In this document: positions 15,835 through 24,527 of the stretch, piece by piece
How positions within the stretch are numbered: the stretch's first letter is position 1
Layout of the letters: the number at the start of each line of letters is the position of its first letter
Assembly: GCF_030408595.1 (NCBI RefSeq)
Contig: NZ_CP047080.1
Coordinates: forward strand, 680,471 to 744,470
DNA length: 64,000 nt
Reading direction: 5' to 3'
Source of the DNA: Corynebacterium canis
GTDB lineage: Bacteria > Actinomycetota > Actinomycetes > Mycobacteriales > Mycobacteriaceae
Position numbers and translations under genes: made by a program
Notes under the pieces: model-generated
Database searches by the model: none
Told to the model about the DNA's origin: nothing
The model's input: the letters and a program-made list of their open reading frames with translations, nothing else

Positions 15835-17109
15835 TTACTTTGCGGCATTCGTGATAGCGGCCGTCATATCTGCTGCGGCATCGTCGATGCTCTTATCGGC
15901 GGTCAACGCCGCGTAGGCGTTATCCTGGATCGCCTTGGAAATTGCCGGATAGAACGGGCTCACCGGGCGCGGGGCCGCGGCTTCCAGCGATTGCTTCAGC
16001 GCCGGCAGGTACGGGTATTTCTCCGTCAGCGAGGCGTCGTCGTAGATGGATGCGAGCACCGGCGGGAACGCGGCCTCGGCGAAGGAGGTTTGATTTTCCT
16101 CGCTCACAATGAATTCGATGAAGTCGCGGGCCGTGGCCTTTGCCTTGGAATTCACATTGATGCCGTTGTTGTAGCCGCCGAGGGTGGACACGCCCACGCC
16201 GTCCTTGCCAACTAGCGGCTGGACCTCGAACTTATCTTTGACCGCGGAGTTATCTTCGGAAGCGTTATCGAACATGTAGGGCCAGTTGATGGCGTACGCG
16301 GTTTCGCCGCCGACGAAGGCGAGGTTCGTTTCCTCTTCCGTCGCGCCCGTGGAGGACTTGGAGATCGTGCCGTCCTTGTAGGCGTCCACCATAGCCTGCA
16401 TGCCTTCCTTAGCGGCAGGCGTATCGACGTCCGGCGTCTTACCGTCTTCCTTCACCACATGGCCGCCCCATCCCTCAATGAAGCCAACGGTATTCACCGT
16501 AAGACCCTCATACTGCTTGAGCTGCAGGGTCAAGCATTCCTTGTTTTCCGGCAGCGACTTGCAAGATTCCTTGAGGTCAGCAAAGGTCTTGGGGGCTTCC
16601 GCCACCAATTCCGTGTTGCGATACAGCAACTGACCGTTCGTGTTCTGCGGGACCGCGTACAGGGTGCCGTTATAGGTGGCGGACTCGACGGTGGGCTGCA
16701 GGAGCTTGGAGGTATCCATCTCCAAATCGCCGGTCAGCGGGGCCAGCCATTGGTTCGCGGCGAAGTCCGCCGTCCAGATCACGTCGAGCGCCATCACATC
16801 GTAATCGCTGCTCTTTGCCTGCAAGGATTGAACGAGTGTTTCACGCTGGTCATCCGATTCGCCAGCGAGTTCCTTCAGCGTTACCTGCTCGTCTGGGTGT
16901 TCGGAATTCCACTTTTCGATGATCGGCTTGAGCTTGTCAGTGTCGTTCTTACCCATTGCAAAGGTAATGGGGCCACGCTCACCAGAAGCCCCGTCGGTAG
17001 ACGAGGCGCCACTGCTGGTGGTGCCATCCGAGCCGCCGTCGGAGGCGCATCCGACAAGTATTGCGGCGGAGGCAAGCAGTGAAATTGTTGCTGCTGCAAT
17101 GCGCTTCAT
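15835..17109 (-). CDS. sugar-binding lipoprotein of the ABC importer, LpqY/TusE-like
   Basis: A 424-residue extracellular solute-binding protein (family 1). The lipobox is AAILVGC with the lipidated Cys at residue 21, followed by a Ser/Gly/Asp-rich linker. The body has the features of this family: PITFAMGKNDTDKLKPIIEKWN at the start of the first lobe, DVMALDVIWTADFAANQWL, and AINWPYMFDN near residue 280. It should capture sugar outside the membrane for the two permeases downstream. A terminator with T-run follows its stop. The 150-base upstream region up to 17260 contains the promoter and is the place to look for an operator. Confidence 0.88.
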   Translation of the reverse strand: MKRIAAATISLLASAAILVGCASDGGSDGTTSSGASSTDGASGERGPITFAMGKNDTDKLKPIIEKWNSEHPDEQVTLKELAGESDDQRETLVQSLQAKSSDYDVMALDVIWTADFAANQWLAPLTGDLEMDTSKLLQPTVESATYNGTLYAVPQNTNGQLLYRNTELVAEAPKTFADLKESCKSLPENKECLTLQLKQYEGLTVNTVGFIEGWGGHVVKEDGKTPDVDTPAAKEGMQAMVDAYKDGTISKSSTGATEEETNLAFVGGETAYAINWPYMFDNASEDNSAVKDKFEVQPLVGKDGVGVSTLGGYNNGINVNSKAKATARDFIEFIVSEENQTSFAEAAFPPVLASIYDDASLTEKYPYLPALKQSLEAAAPRPVSPFYPAISKAIQDNAYAALTADKSIDDAAADMTAAITNAAK

Positions 17110-17260
17110 GGGAATACTTCTTTCTCGTTTGGTTTTTCTGACGCAAGCGACAGAAGAAATTCACGTCCCCCCTAATGTAGTAACCCGAGTCACCCACTTG
17201 GTTAGGATGTGGGCTATTTAACCCAACTCGGGGGTGAAGCGCACGCGGCATTTTTGAAAT

Positions 17261-17908
17261 TCACGGCAGCAGCGGAAGGCTCACACGCTCAGCGCGGGCA
17301 ATCTCGTCGAGACGCGCGGCGTTGACAAGCCCGGTAACAATCACCGCGGAACCCCCGACGGCCAGCGGTTCCAATACCTGAGCGGCAAAACCAGCGTCGT
17401 CGATCCAGCCGGTAGACAACGTGCGCACCCGCGGCGGCAACGACGACGACACCAAATCAGGCAACGCCGGAGTCGGGGCATCAAACACATCGCCATACAA
17501 GCGGACCGTCGGACCAAAATCCACAACACCCGGGGGTAGCTCCCCACCCGTTTCCGCAACGCCGCGGCCCAACGGATCATCCGTAACAAAAGCCAAATAA
17601 CCGTTCAAATCCCGCGCGCGCTCCGGAGAGGTAAACAACACATCCCCGGTAGGGCCGAAATGCGGCGTGATCCCCGCCGCGAACGCGCCCAACGCCAATA
17701 CCGCCGCCTGCCAACTCGCCGGGAGGTCGATGCCGATGGACTCGCCTGGGGTCAGATCGAACTCATCCAACAGCATATTTGCCACCTTCGCAGCCCAATT
17801 GTCCAGCGTGGTCGCCGAAAAATCGAGGCGGGCGCCGGAGGATTCGTAATACACCGTCAAGCGGGGAGCGCTGGCATCAGATTCAAGAAGGTGACGTAGC
17901 AATTCCAT
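17261..17908 (-). CDS. TIGR03089 family protein (acyl-CoA synthetase-like N-domain)
   Basis: About 215 residues. The start MELLRHLLES with LTVYYESSGARLDFSATTLDNWAAKVANML and LPASWQAAVLALGAFAAGI is the TIGR03089 signature, a short actinobacterial family resembling the N-terminal part of AMP-forming acyl-CoA synthetases but lacking the AMP-binding and C-terminal domains. The ATG at 17908 is preferred over 17944 because it matches the family start. It neighbours the LCP gene as in mycobacteria (Rv3268-Rv3267). Its role is unknown. Confidence 0.85.
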   Translation of the reverse strand: MELLRHLLESDASAPRLTVYYESSGARLDFSATTLDNWAAKVANMLLDEFDLTPGESIGIDLPASWQAAVLALGAFAAGITPHFGPTGDVLFTSPERARDLNGYLAFVTDDPLGRGVAETGGELPPGVVDFGPTVRLYGDVFDAPTPALPDLVSSSLPPRVRTLSTGWIDDAGFAAQVLEPLAVGGSAVIVTGLVNAARLDEIARAERVSLPLLP

Positions 17909-18081
17909 GCGGCCCAGCGTATGCGAAGAAGGTGACGAGTTCACACAGTGGGTGCCAAAACCAAGACGGCAAAGACGCTGATAGGTCGGGGTAAAAAATG
18001 AGATAGGCGGCGTGGGGCTTGCGCTTGGGGTCGGGTGTTGCAGTGGTTTCGAGGGGTTAGATCGGCCGATGGTTGTCCGCG

Positions 18082-18200
18082 TTCAGGCAGATTCGACACG
18101 CCGGCCGTTGCGGGGTGGTGTTTTCGCAGGACGCGGAACTTGCCATGTCAGATCTGCCTGAGGCAGATCCGGCTAAGGGGGTTGGTTCGCGAAAATTTAA
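18082..18200 (+). repeat. dispersed repeat family A, copy at 18.1 kb
   Basis: It begins GTTCAGGCAGATTCGACACG, has the centre GGTGGTGTTTTCGCAGGACGC, and closes with GATCTGCCTGAGGCAGATC. The trailing hairpin is degenerate here (GGTTCGCGAAAATTTAACC). Confidence 0.8.
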
Positions 18201-18241
18201 CCCCCATCGTCTGGGAAGCGCCGCTGGCCCTGCCTGCCGAT

Positions 18242-18417
18242 AGGTTGTGTGCAGCCGTTGACCTGCGATCGTCCGGATTTTCTTCATTGGGGTGGTCAAC
18301 GAAGAATAAAAAGACGATTTGCAGCGTTTTTGGCCCAGATTCGTCCGGAATTTCTTCGTTGCACCCCCGAATGAAGAATAGAAAGACCAGCCCCAGGTCG
18401 GCGGTTGCGCACAACCA
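18242..18417 (+). repeat. dispersed repeat family B, copy 2
   Basis: Starts AGGTTGTGTGCAGCCGTTG and ends GGTTGCGCACAACC. Two hairpins: TTCTTC-A-TTG / CAA-C-GAAGAA with loop GGGTGGT (about 18280-18306), and TTCTTC-G-TT / AA-T-GAAGAA with loop containing GCACCCCCG (about 18352-18378). The loop words GGGGTG and CACCCC are reverse complements, so the two loops could pair with each other. Confidence 0.88.
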
Positions 18418-18477
18418 ATCGGCAACTTGGGTGCCCGACCACAACCCACCGCCCAGGCGCCCGACCTATCCAATCTC

Positions 18478-20085
18478 CTAGTTCACGCAGCGGGGGCCGT
18501 CGCCGCCCGCGTCGAAGCTGGGGGATTCGCTCTCTTCGCTTACTGGCTCGCCGGGCTGGCCAACCGAACTCGAGGCGGTGCTGCTTTGGCCCACGGCATC
18601 GGCGTTTTCGGAGACGGGTCCGGTGTAGTCGGTGTGTACCACCACCGCCAATTCGCCGGCGGCGAGGGAGGGGGAGACACCAACGGGGACGTCGCCAAGC
18701 AGTTTTGCCAGTTCGCGGGCGGCGGGGTCGTTGGCATTCGCCGCCAACACACGAGAGTCGGTGTAAAGGCCGGCCTGCGCGTTGGTGATCTCCACGACGT
18801 TGTAGCCGAGTTCGGTAAGGTGCCCGCCCACGCGGGCGCCTTCGCCGGAGACTCCGCCCGCGTTCAGCACGTAGATATCGGCGGTGTGCTGCGGTTTTGG
18901 CTCTTGGGATTCCGCGGGGGTTTCGCTGGTGCTGTGCTCGGTGCTTTCGGTGCCGCTGGCTTCCGTGCGCTCCTCGACCGGCTTGAGCAATTGCTCGAAG
19001 AACCGGTGGACTTGCTTGGTGTCCACGGTGACCACGGATTCGCCGTAGTCGCCGACGCCATCGATGCTGGTCACCGGAATGGTTTCAAAGTGCACGTTGC
19101 CGCCCGCTAGGTTTTGCAGCTGCAGGCCGAATTGCGTGATGTCCCAGTTTTCGTCGATGGTCACACTGCGCATCACGGCGGTAGAAAGTTCGTTCAATTT
19201 GCCGGGGGAGGAGAGGGTGCCGGAGGAAAGCACTTTGTTTACCAGCGAGGCCATAAATACCTGCTGGCGCACGATCCGGTCGAGGTCGCCGCGCGGCAGG
19301 CCGTGGCGTTGGCGCACGAACGAGAGTGCGTCTGGCCCATTGAGGGTTTGCCGGCCGGCGGGGAAGTTCGCGCCGGAGAATTCATCGTAGGTGGCTTCTT
19401 TGAGGCACACGTCTACGCCGCCAACGGCGTCGGTAAGCAGGACGAAGCCGAGCAAACCCACCTCGGCGTAGTGGTCCACGGTCACGCCGGTAAGCCCCGC
19501 CACGGTTTCGCTCAAGGCGCGGCGCCCAGCGTCCTTGGCTTGGTTTTCGCGATTGGATTCGTCGGTTTCGCCCTCTTCGATGAGTTCGCCCAGGCGTTTG
19601 GCTTTGTGGTTGCCGTACACGCCGTTGATTTTCATATTGCCGAACTCGTCGTCGTGGATATATGTGTCGCGCGGGATCGAGATCGCGGTGGCGGAGGTTC
19701 CGTCGTTGGGCACGCGGATCAGCATGATCGTGTCGGTATTGTCGTTGGGTTCATCGCCGGCGCGCAGCATGGCGATTTCTTCGTCGGTGAGCGCGTTGCC
19801 TTGGGCGTCGGAGCGCGAGTCGGAGCCCACCAGCAGGATGTCGGTGGCACCGTCTTTGGCCTGCCCGGGGCGGGTATCGCCGTCGCCCAGGCCGAGGTCG
19901 CCGGTGCCGGCCACGGTTTGGCTGAGCACGCCGACGAATTGGTAGCCCATGCCGGAGAACACAAGGACCAGGGTTGACATGATTGCTAGGAGGATGCGAA
20001 CGGCTCGGGGGCCTGCTTGCCGCAGCACCGCGGGTTTTGCGGGTGCGGCTTTAATGTTGCGGACGGTCCGGTACCGGTCGGTCAC
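18478..20085 (-). CDS. LytR-CpsA-Psr (LCP) family cell-wall ligase with LytR_C domain
   Basis: A 535-residue protein: cytoplasmic N-terminus, one membrane helix (about residues 28-52), then an extracellular LCP domain with DILLVGSDSR, AISIPRDTYIH, MKINGVYGN and FVRQRHGLPRGDLDRIVRQQ, containing the arginines and aspartates that hold the polyprenyl pyrophosphate. A LytR_C domain (DIYVLNAGGVSGEGARVGGHL, near residues 395-480) and a Ser/Glu-rich tail follow. LCP enzymes in this order attach arabinogalactan to peptidoglycan (Lcp1/CpsA1). It diverges from rmlD, 61 bases away, as in mycobacteria (Rv3267/Rv3266c). Confidence 0.93.
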   Translation of the reverse strand: MTDRYRTVRNIKAAPAKPAVLRQAGPRAVRILLAIMSTLVLVFSGMGYQFVGVLSQTVAGTGDLGLGDGDTRPGQAKDGATDILLVGSDSRSDAQGNALTDEEIAMLRAGDEPNDNTDTIMLIRVPNDGTSATAISIPRDTYIHDDEFGNMKINGVYGNHKAKRLGELIEEGETDESNRENQAKDAGRRALSETVAGLTGVTVDHYAEVGLLGFVLLTDAVGGVDVCLKEATYDEFSGANFPAGRQTLNGPDALSFVRQRHGLPRGDLDRIVRQQVFMASLVNKVLSSGTLSSPGKLNELSTAVMRSVTIDENWDITQFGLQLQNLAGGNVHFETIPVTSIDGVGDYGESVVTVDTKQVHRFFEQLLKPVEERTEASGTESTEHSTSETPAESQEPKPQHTADIYVLNAGGVSGEGARVGGHLTELGYNVVEITNAQAGLYTDSRVLAANANDPAARELAKLLGDVPVGVSPSLAAGELAVVVHTDYTGPVSENADAVGQSSTASSSVGQPGEPVSEESESPSFDAGGDGPRCVN

Positions 20086-20146
20086 TGAGAATCTCCCAAA
20101 GTTACGATGGTCCTTGTTTGTATTTCTAGTTCAAGGAGTCTAAGGC

Positions 20147-20989
20147 ATGCGTGTCGCAGTGACAGGTGGAGGCGGCCAAGTCGCCGCCGCGTTGCGTCTG
20201 ACACAACCACCTCACGCTCAGGCACACTACCTTACGCGCGGTGATCTTGATATTACTGATTCGGTGGCGGTGGCCACACATCCCGCGCTGGACGTGGACG
20301 TGATTATCAACGCGGCGGCGTACACGGCCGTAGATGATGCCGAGCGCGGCGCGGAGGTAGCGCAGGCGGTGAATGCAGCCGCCCCGGGTTTTTTGGCGCA
20401 GCGGGGCCCTTACTTGGTGCAGCTAAGCACCGACTACGTGTTCGGGGGTAATTTGCGTAGACCGTTGCGTATCGACGACCCGACGTCCCCCACCACCGTT
20501 TATGGCGCAACGAAGTTGGCGGGCGAGCGCGCAGCCTTGGCGGCTTCGAACAATGTGGCGGTGGTGCGAACGGCCTGGGTCTATAGCGGGAATACGCTTC
20601 CGGAACACACGTGTTTTGTGTCCACCATGCTGCGCTTGGCGGCCGCCGGGGACGGGGAAATCCGTGTTGTTGATGATCAAATTGGCAGCCCCACCTATGC
20701 GTTGGATTTGGCCCGGGGGTTGTGGGAATTGGCGGAATCGCGGGCGACGGGCGTGTTGCATGCGGTGGGTGCGGGCCAGGCCTCGTGGTGGGAGGTGGCC
20801 CGGGAGACCTTTGCGGCGGCGGGAGAAGATCCGAATCGGGTTTTAGCATGTTCTTCTGAGGATTTTCCCAGGCCAGCGGCACGTCCGGCTTGGTCGGTAT
20901 TAGACACAAGCTCATGGACCGCTGCGGGTTTGTGCCCATTGCCAGCGTGGCAAACGGGTGTAGCACGAGCGACTATGGCTAGAATCTAG
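20147..20989 (+). CDS. rmlD: dTDP-4-dehydrorhamnose reductase RmlD
   Basis: The last step of dTDP-L-rhamnose synthesis, needed for the arabinogalactan-peptidoglycan linker. A Rossmann start MRVAVTGGGGQVAAAL (one Gly of GxxGQxG replaced by Ala), DVIINAAAYTAVDDAE, QLSTDYVFGG, and the catalytic Tyr-x3-Lys in VYGATKLAGE are visible; 280 residues is normal. CAAGGAGTC stands 11 bases before the ATG. Its TAG overlaps the GTG of the rhamnosyltransferase gene by one base, so the two are coupled: donor synthesis and donor use. Confidence 0.93.
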   Translation: MRVAVTGGGGQVAAALRLTQPPHAQAHYLTRGDLDITDSVAVATHPALDVDVIINAAAYTAVDDAERGAEVAQAVNAAAPGFLAQRGPYLVQLSTDYVFGGNLRRPLRIDDPTSPTTVYGATKLAGERAALAASNNVAVVRTAWVYSGNTLPEHTCFVSTMLRLAAAGDGEIRVVDDQIGSPTYALDLARGLWELAESRATGVLHAVGAGQASWWEVARETFAAAGEDPNRVLACSSEDFPRPAARPAWSVLDTSSWTAAGLCPLPAWQTGVARATMARI

Positions 20990-21882
20990 TGGCTGTGAAG
21001 ACTCCCATAGCCGTAATCACCGTCACGTACTCGCCTGGCAAGTACCTGAAAGACTTCCTGCAATCCGTCCCGGGCGCGACCGAAAGGCCAACGCTCGTGG
21101 TGATGGCCGATAACGGTTCCACCGATGGGGCGCCGGAGGCGGCCGTGGGTCCGGGCGTGGAATTGCTCCAAACCGGCGGCAATATCGGGTACGGCAGTGC
21201 GGTGAACGCGGCGGCAAGGGCGCTGGCGGGGCGTCGAAAAGCGGGGGAAGTGGACGGGGAGTTCTTCGTGGTGAGCAACCCCGATGTGGTGTTCGACGCC
21301 GGTGCAATCGACCGCATGATTGAGTGCGCGCGCAACCACGACACGGCGGCGGCAATCGGGCCGTATATCCGCGAGGCCGACGGCTCCGCATACCCCTCGG
21401 CGCGGGCGGTACCCACGCTGCGCAACGGCATCGGGCACGCGCTATTCGGCGCGATATGGCCAACTAACCCCTGGACGCGGGCCTATCGCGATGACGCCGA
21501 TATGAGCCGGGAACGCCCCGCCGGTTGGCTCTCCGGCTCCTGCCTGCTGCTGCGCTGGGACGCCTTCGACGCCATCGGCGGCTTCGACGAACGCTACTTT
21601 ATGTACATGGAGGACGTGGACCTCGGCGATCGCCTGGGGCGCGCCGGATACCTCAATATGTTCTGTCCCGCGGCGCAGATCACACACGCTAAGGGGCACG
21701 CCGCGGGGGCGCACCCCGAAATCATGCTGCCCGCCCACCACGACAGCGCCTACCGGTTCCAGGCGGATCGGCACGCCGCGTGGTGGCAAGCCCCGCTGCG
21801 CGCGGCGCTGTGGGTGGCGCTCAAAGCCCGGGCCGTGCTGGCGGTCGGCGTGGCCAAGATCCGTACCAAAACTTCCGCATGA
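20989..21882 (+). CDS. wbbL: GT2 rhamnosyltransferase WbbL
   Basis: WbbL adds rhamnose to GlcNAc-PP-decaprenyl, building the linker between peptidoglycan and arabinogalactan on the inner face of the membrane. The 297-residue GT2 fold shows PIAVITVTYSPG, ADNGSTDGAP, VVSNPDVVFD (DxD-like) and FDERYFMYMEDVDLGDRL with the catalytic acidic residues. It starts with GTG at 20989, overlapping the rmlD stop by one base. The following manC gene starts 11 bases after its stop. The order matches Rv3266c-Rv3265c-Rv3264c. Confidence 0.92.
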   Translation: MAVKTPIAVITVTYSPGKYLKDFLQSVPGATERPTLVVMADNGSTDGAPEAAVGPGVELLQTGGNIGYGSAVNAAARALAGRRKAGEVDGEFFVVSNPDVVFDAGAIDRMIECARNHDTAAAIGPYIREADGSAYPSARAVPTLRNGIGHALFGAIWPTNPWTRAYRDDADMSRERPAGWLSGSCLLLRWDAFDAIGGFDERYFMYMEDVDLGDRLGRAGYLNMFCPAAQITHAKGHAAGAHPEIMLPAHHDSAYRFQADRHAAWWQAPLRAALWVALKARAVLAVGVAKIRTKTSA

Positions 21883-21893
21883 AAGGCCCTCTT

Positions 21894-22991
21894 GTGACGA
21901 TGAGCGATATATCTACCGTGGCGAGCAATACCGATGCCGTCATTCTCGTCGGCGGGAAGGGGACTCGGCTGCGGCCGCTGACCGTGTCCACGCCGAAGCC
22001 AATGCTGCCCACGGCGGGTGTGCCATTTTTGACCCATCTCTTGGCTCGCATTAAGGCGGCCGGGATCACCCATGTTGTGTTGGGCACATCCTTTAAGGCT
22101 GAGGTTTTTGAGGAATATTTCGGTGACGGCTCTGAGCTAGGGCTCGAAATCGAATATGTGGTGGAGAAGGAAGCTCTGGGCACCGGCGGCGGAATCAGAA
22201 ACGTGTACGACCGGTTGCGGCACGATACCGTGATGGTGTTCAACGGGGACGTATTGGGCGGCACCGATCTGACCGCCGTGCTGGACACCCACGTGGCCAA
22301 GGATGCGGACGTGACCATGCACCTGGTGCGGGTGGCCGATCCGCGCGCGTTTGGGTGCGTGCCCACCGATCGGGAGGGGCGCGTGCAAGCGTTCTTGGAG
22401 AAGACTGAGGATCCGCCGACGGATCAGATCAACGCCGGGTGCTATGTGTTCCGGCGGGAGCTGATTGAAAGCATTCCCGCAGGTAGGGCGGTGAGTGTGG
22501 AGCGCGATACCTTCCCGCGGCTGCTGGAGGAAGGGCGCCGGGTGTATGGCCATGTGGATCACGCATATTGGCGAGACATGGGTACCCCGGACGACTTTGT
22601 GCGGGGCTCTTCGGACCTGGTTCGCGGCATCGCGTATTCGCCCATTTTGCAAGGGCGGACCGGGGAAAGTATCGTTGATGAAACTGCCGGCGTGAAGGAC
22701 GGCGTGCTGCTGTTGGGCGGCACGGTGGTGGGGCGCGGGACCGAGATTGGTGCCGGATGTCGCCTCGATGCCACCGTGGTGTTTGACGGTGTCACGATTG
22801 AGCCTGGCGCGGTGATAGAAAATTCGATAATCGCCTCCGGGGTACATATTGGGGCCAATGCACGTATTGCCGATTGCGTTATCGGCGAAGGCGCGCAGAT
22901 CGGCGCGCGGTGCGAATTGCGCAAAGGTATGCGGGTGTGGCCGGGGGTAGTTATCCCGGATAATGGGATTCGTTTTTCATCCGATGCTTAA
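21894..22991 (+). CDS. manC: mannose-1-phosphate guanylyltransferase (GDP-mannose pyrophosphorylase)
   Basis: It makes GDP-mannose from mannose 1-phosphate and GTP, for mannosyl lipids and lipoarabinomannan. The nucleotidyltransferase signature is VILVGGKGTRLRPLTVSTPKPMLP; FNGDVLGG carries the metal-binding Asp. The last 110 residues (GVHIGANARIADCVIGEGAQIG) form a left-handed beta-helix. The start is either GTG 21894, 7 bases after AAAGG, or ATG 21900; further upstream codons lie inside wbbL. In mycobacteria the gene at this place is called manB (Rv3264c), while the phosphomannomutase at 25054 carries the same symbol in corynebacteria. Confidence 0.92.
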   Translation: MTMSDISTVASNTDAVILVGGKGTRLRPLTVSTPKPMLPTAGVPFLTHLLARIKAAGITHVVLGTSFKAEVFEEYFGDGSELGLEIEYVVEKEALGTGGGIRNVYDRLRHDTVMVFNGDVLGGTDLTAVLDTHVAKDADVTMHLVRVADPRAFGCVPTDREGRVQAFLEKTEDPPTDQINAGCYVFRRELIESIPAGRAVSVERDTFPRLLEEGRRVYGHVDHAYWRDMGTPDDFVRGSSDLVRGIAYSPILQGRTGESIVDETAGVKDGVLLLGGTVVGRGTEIGAGCRLDATVVFDGVTIEPGAVIENSIIASGVHIGANARIADCVIGEGAQIGARCELRKGMRVWPGVVIPDNGIRFSSDA

Positions 22992-23265
22992 CGGGGGCTG
23001 TGCGTAGTACTGGTGGTACATAGAGTTAATTAAGCCGTATTGCCACTACATGTAGTACCCCTGCTGTTCACCCCCGCCATTGTCATTATGTGGCTGGAGT
23101 GACTGTTGGTAAAGAAGTGAAACAGAATTAGCTTGAAAATCACACATCTTTCAAAGTGGGTTGACGATCGCCTCGGAAGCAATGTGTAATCACAACTGTT
23201 CATCTCCACGCCGCTTATATAGCGCGGCATGGAACCAAAGTAACGGAGAAACTGAGGAGCGTAGC

Positions 23266-23577
23266 GTGGAAGATTTCGCTAGCGACGCAACTCTCCGCGA
23301 CGCCACGGGCAGTGTGGATAGCTCGGCCCTTACTCTGGACGAGCTGTTTGGCTTTGTGGAGCAAGAGTGGCAGGAACAGGCCCTTTGTGCTCAAACTGAC
23401 CCGGAGGCATTCTTCCCAGAAAAGGGTGGCTCCACTCGCGAAGCTAAACGCATCTGTCAAGCGTGCGCCGTGCGGGACGAATGTCTAGAGTACGCGCTGG
23501 AGCATGACGAACGCTTCGGCATATGGGGCGGGCTTTCCGAACGAGAACGCCGCCGCCTTAAGCGTCAGATAGGTTGA
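23266..23577 (+). CDS. whiB2: WhiB-family iron-sulfur regulator, WhiB2/WhmD type
   Basis: A 103-residue WhiB protein. Four cluster cysteines are visible: QALCAQTDPE, then RICQACAVRDEC (C-x2-C-x5-C). The GIWGGLSERER turn and the basic tail RRRLKRQIG follow, used to contact sigma factor and DNA. GTG 23266 is chosen because GAGGAG lies 7 bases ahead and the family starts with an acidic N-terminus (MEDFASD). WhiB2/WhmD controls septation and division genes in mycobacteria. The 274-base upstream region contains a perfect palindrome, ACTACATGTAGT (23045-23056), a candidate operator. A hairpin follows the stop. Confidence 0.92.
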   Translation: MEDFASDATLRDATGSVDSSALTLDELFGFVEQEWQEQALCAQTDPEAFFPEKGGSTREAKRICQACAVRDECLEYALEHDERFGIWGGLSERERRRLKRQIG

Positions 23578-23598
23578 TGTGCAAGCGTTGACAATGGC

Positions 23599-23628
23599 CC
23601 CGGTTTACCGCTGGTAACCGGGGCCAAT
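23599..23628. terminator. bidirectional hairpin after whiB2
   Basis: GGCCCCGGTTTACC (23597-23610) pairs with GGTAACCGGGGCC (23614-23626), one T bulged, loop GCT. A 34-base copy of this segment, with two changes, recurs at 23941-23974, where it forms the 3' end of the COG3824 gene. There is no strong T-run. Confidence 0.6.
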
Positions 23629-23671
23629 ATCGTGCTCGGGCAGATTCGACGCGACGGTCGGTTTCCCCTGA

Positions 23672-23850
23672 TAGGTTGTGTGCAGCCGTTGACCTGCGAT
23701 CGTCCGGAATTTCTTCATTGGGGTGGTCAACGAAGAATAAAAAGTCGATTTGCAGCATTTTTGGCCCAGATTCGTCCGGAATTTCTTCGTTAGCGGACCC
23801 AATGAAGAATAGAAAGACCGGCCCCAGGTCGGTAGTTGCGCGCAACTCAT
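23672..23850 (+). repeat. dispersed repeat family B, copy 3
   Basis: Starts AGGTTGTGTGCAGCCGTTG and ends AGTTGCGCGCAACT. First hairpin loop GGGTGGT as in copy 2; second loop AGCGGACCC, which differs. The copy lies between two 34-bp direct repeats (23601-23634, 23941-23974). The 90 bases after it are proline/arginine-coding-like GC-rich sequence without a gene. Confidence 0.85.
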
Positions 23851-23944
23851 CGGCAGGCGCGGTCCGGCGCACCATCGGCAGCGCGCGGTCGGCGGCCGCA
23901 CCCCATCGGCGGCGCCGCCACCACCACGAACCTCGTCAAGCGGT

Positions 23945-24397
23945 TTACCACTGGTAACCGGGGTCAATATCGTGTGGGGCAATGTTTAGGTGCGTGGCCA
24001 GCAACGCCACGAGTGCGGTGTGGATCAGATTCTGGCGCTCCTCCAACGTCCGGCTCCGCTGCTCGATCGGGGTGCGGAACAGCACGATGCGGGGCCGGGT
24101 GGGGTTGCCCTTGGCGTCGATGCCCGCCGGGATCACGCGGCCGAGCGGCACTTGGCCATCGGCAAACACCTCGTCGGTAAAGAATTCTATGCCATGCAGC
24201 CGCATGCGCGGCACCAGGTCAACGGCGATATCAAGATTGCCTAATTGCTGAGCGTAGCGGCGGTAAAGGGGCGCGTAGGCGTCGAGGACCAAGGCGTCGA
24301 AACGCTGGGAACGTGTGCGGTAGCGGGGAACTTGGCGGGGAAACAGCGGCCCCCGAACCCCGCGCCCATGGCGATCCCGAAAACTCCGTATCCGCAT
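23945..24397 (-). CDS. COG3824/MMP-like family protein (Rv3259-like)
   Basis: 150 residues: basic N-terminus RDRHGRGVRGPLFP, RSQRFDALVLDAY, VPLGRVIPAG, RIVLFRTPIEQR and the family end IDPGYQW. Members are annotated as minimal metalloprotease-like. The metal-binding segment usually starts with His-Glu; here it reads LIHTALVALLATHL, with the Glu replaced by Thr, so proteolytic activity is unlikely. It faces whiB2 tail to tail, as in mycobacteria (Rv3260c/Rv3259). The last codons lie in a 34-bp sequence that is duplicated next to whiB2. Confidence 0.75.
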   Translation of the reverse strand: MRIRSFRDRHGRGVRGPLFPRQVPRYRTRSQRFDALVLDAYAPLYRRYAQQLGNLDIAVDLVPRMRLHGIEFFTDEVFADGQVPLGRVIPAGIDAKGNPTRPRIVLFRTPIEQRSRTLEERQNLIHTALVALLATHLNIAPHDIDPGYQW

Positions 24398-24527
24398 ACT
24401 GCAATACTCTATTCATCTTCGCCTCAGAAACCAGTCGGGCACGCCGGGTCTTTTTATGCGCCTGTTGCGCAGCGCTTGGGAGTGGCGGGCTACCTAAAGG
24501 TGAACTTTAGGTCTAAACTCTGCACTT

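Larger units (their letters stand above)
17945..18477. other. 533-bp non-coding gap filled by repeats A and B
   Basis: The gap between two minus-strand genes holds a family A repeat at 18082-18168 and a family B repeat at 18242-18417, both in plus orientation, with almost no other sequence. No terminator with a T-run was seen for the LCP gene, whose stop lies 60 bases from repeat B. Confidence 0.7.
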
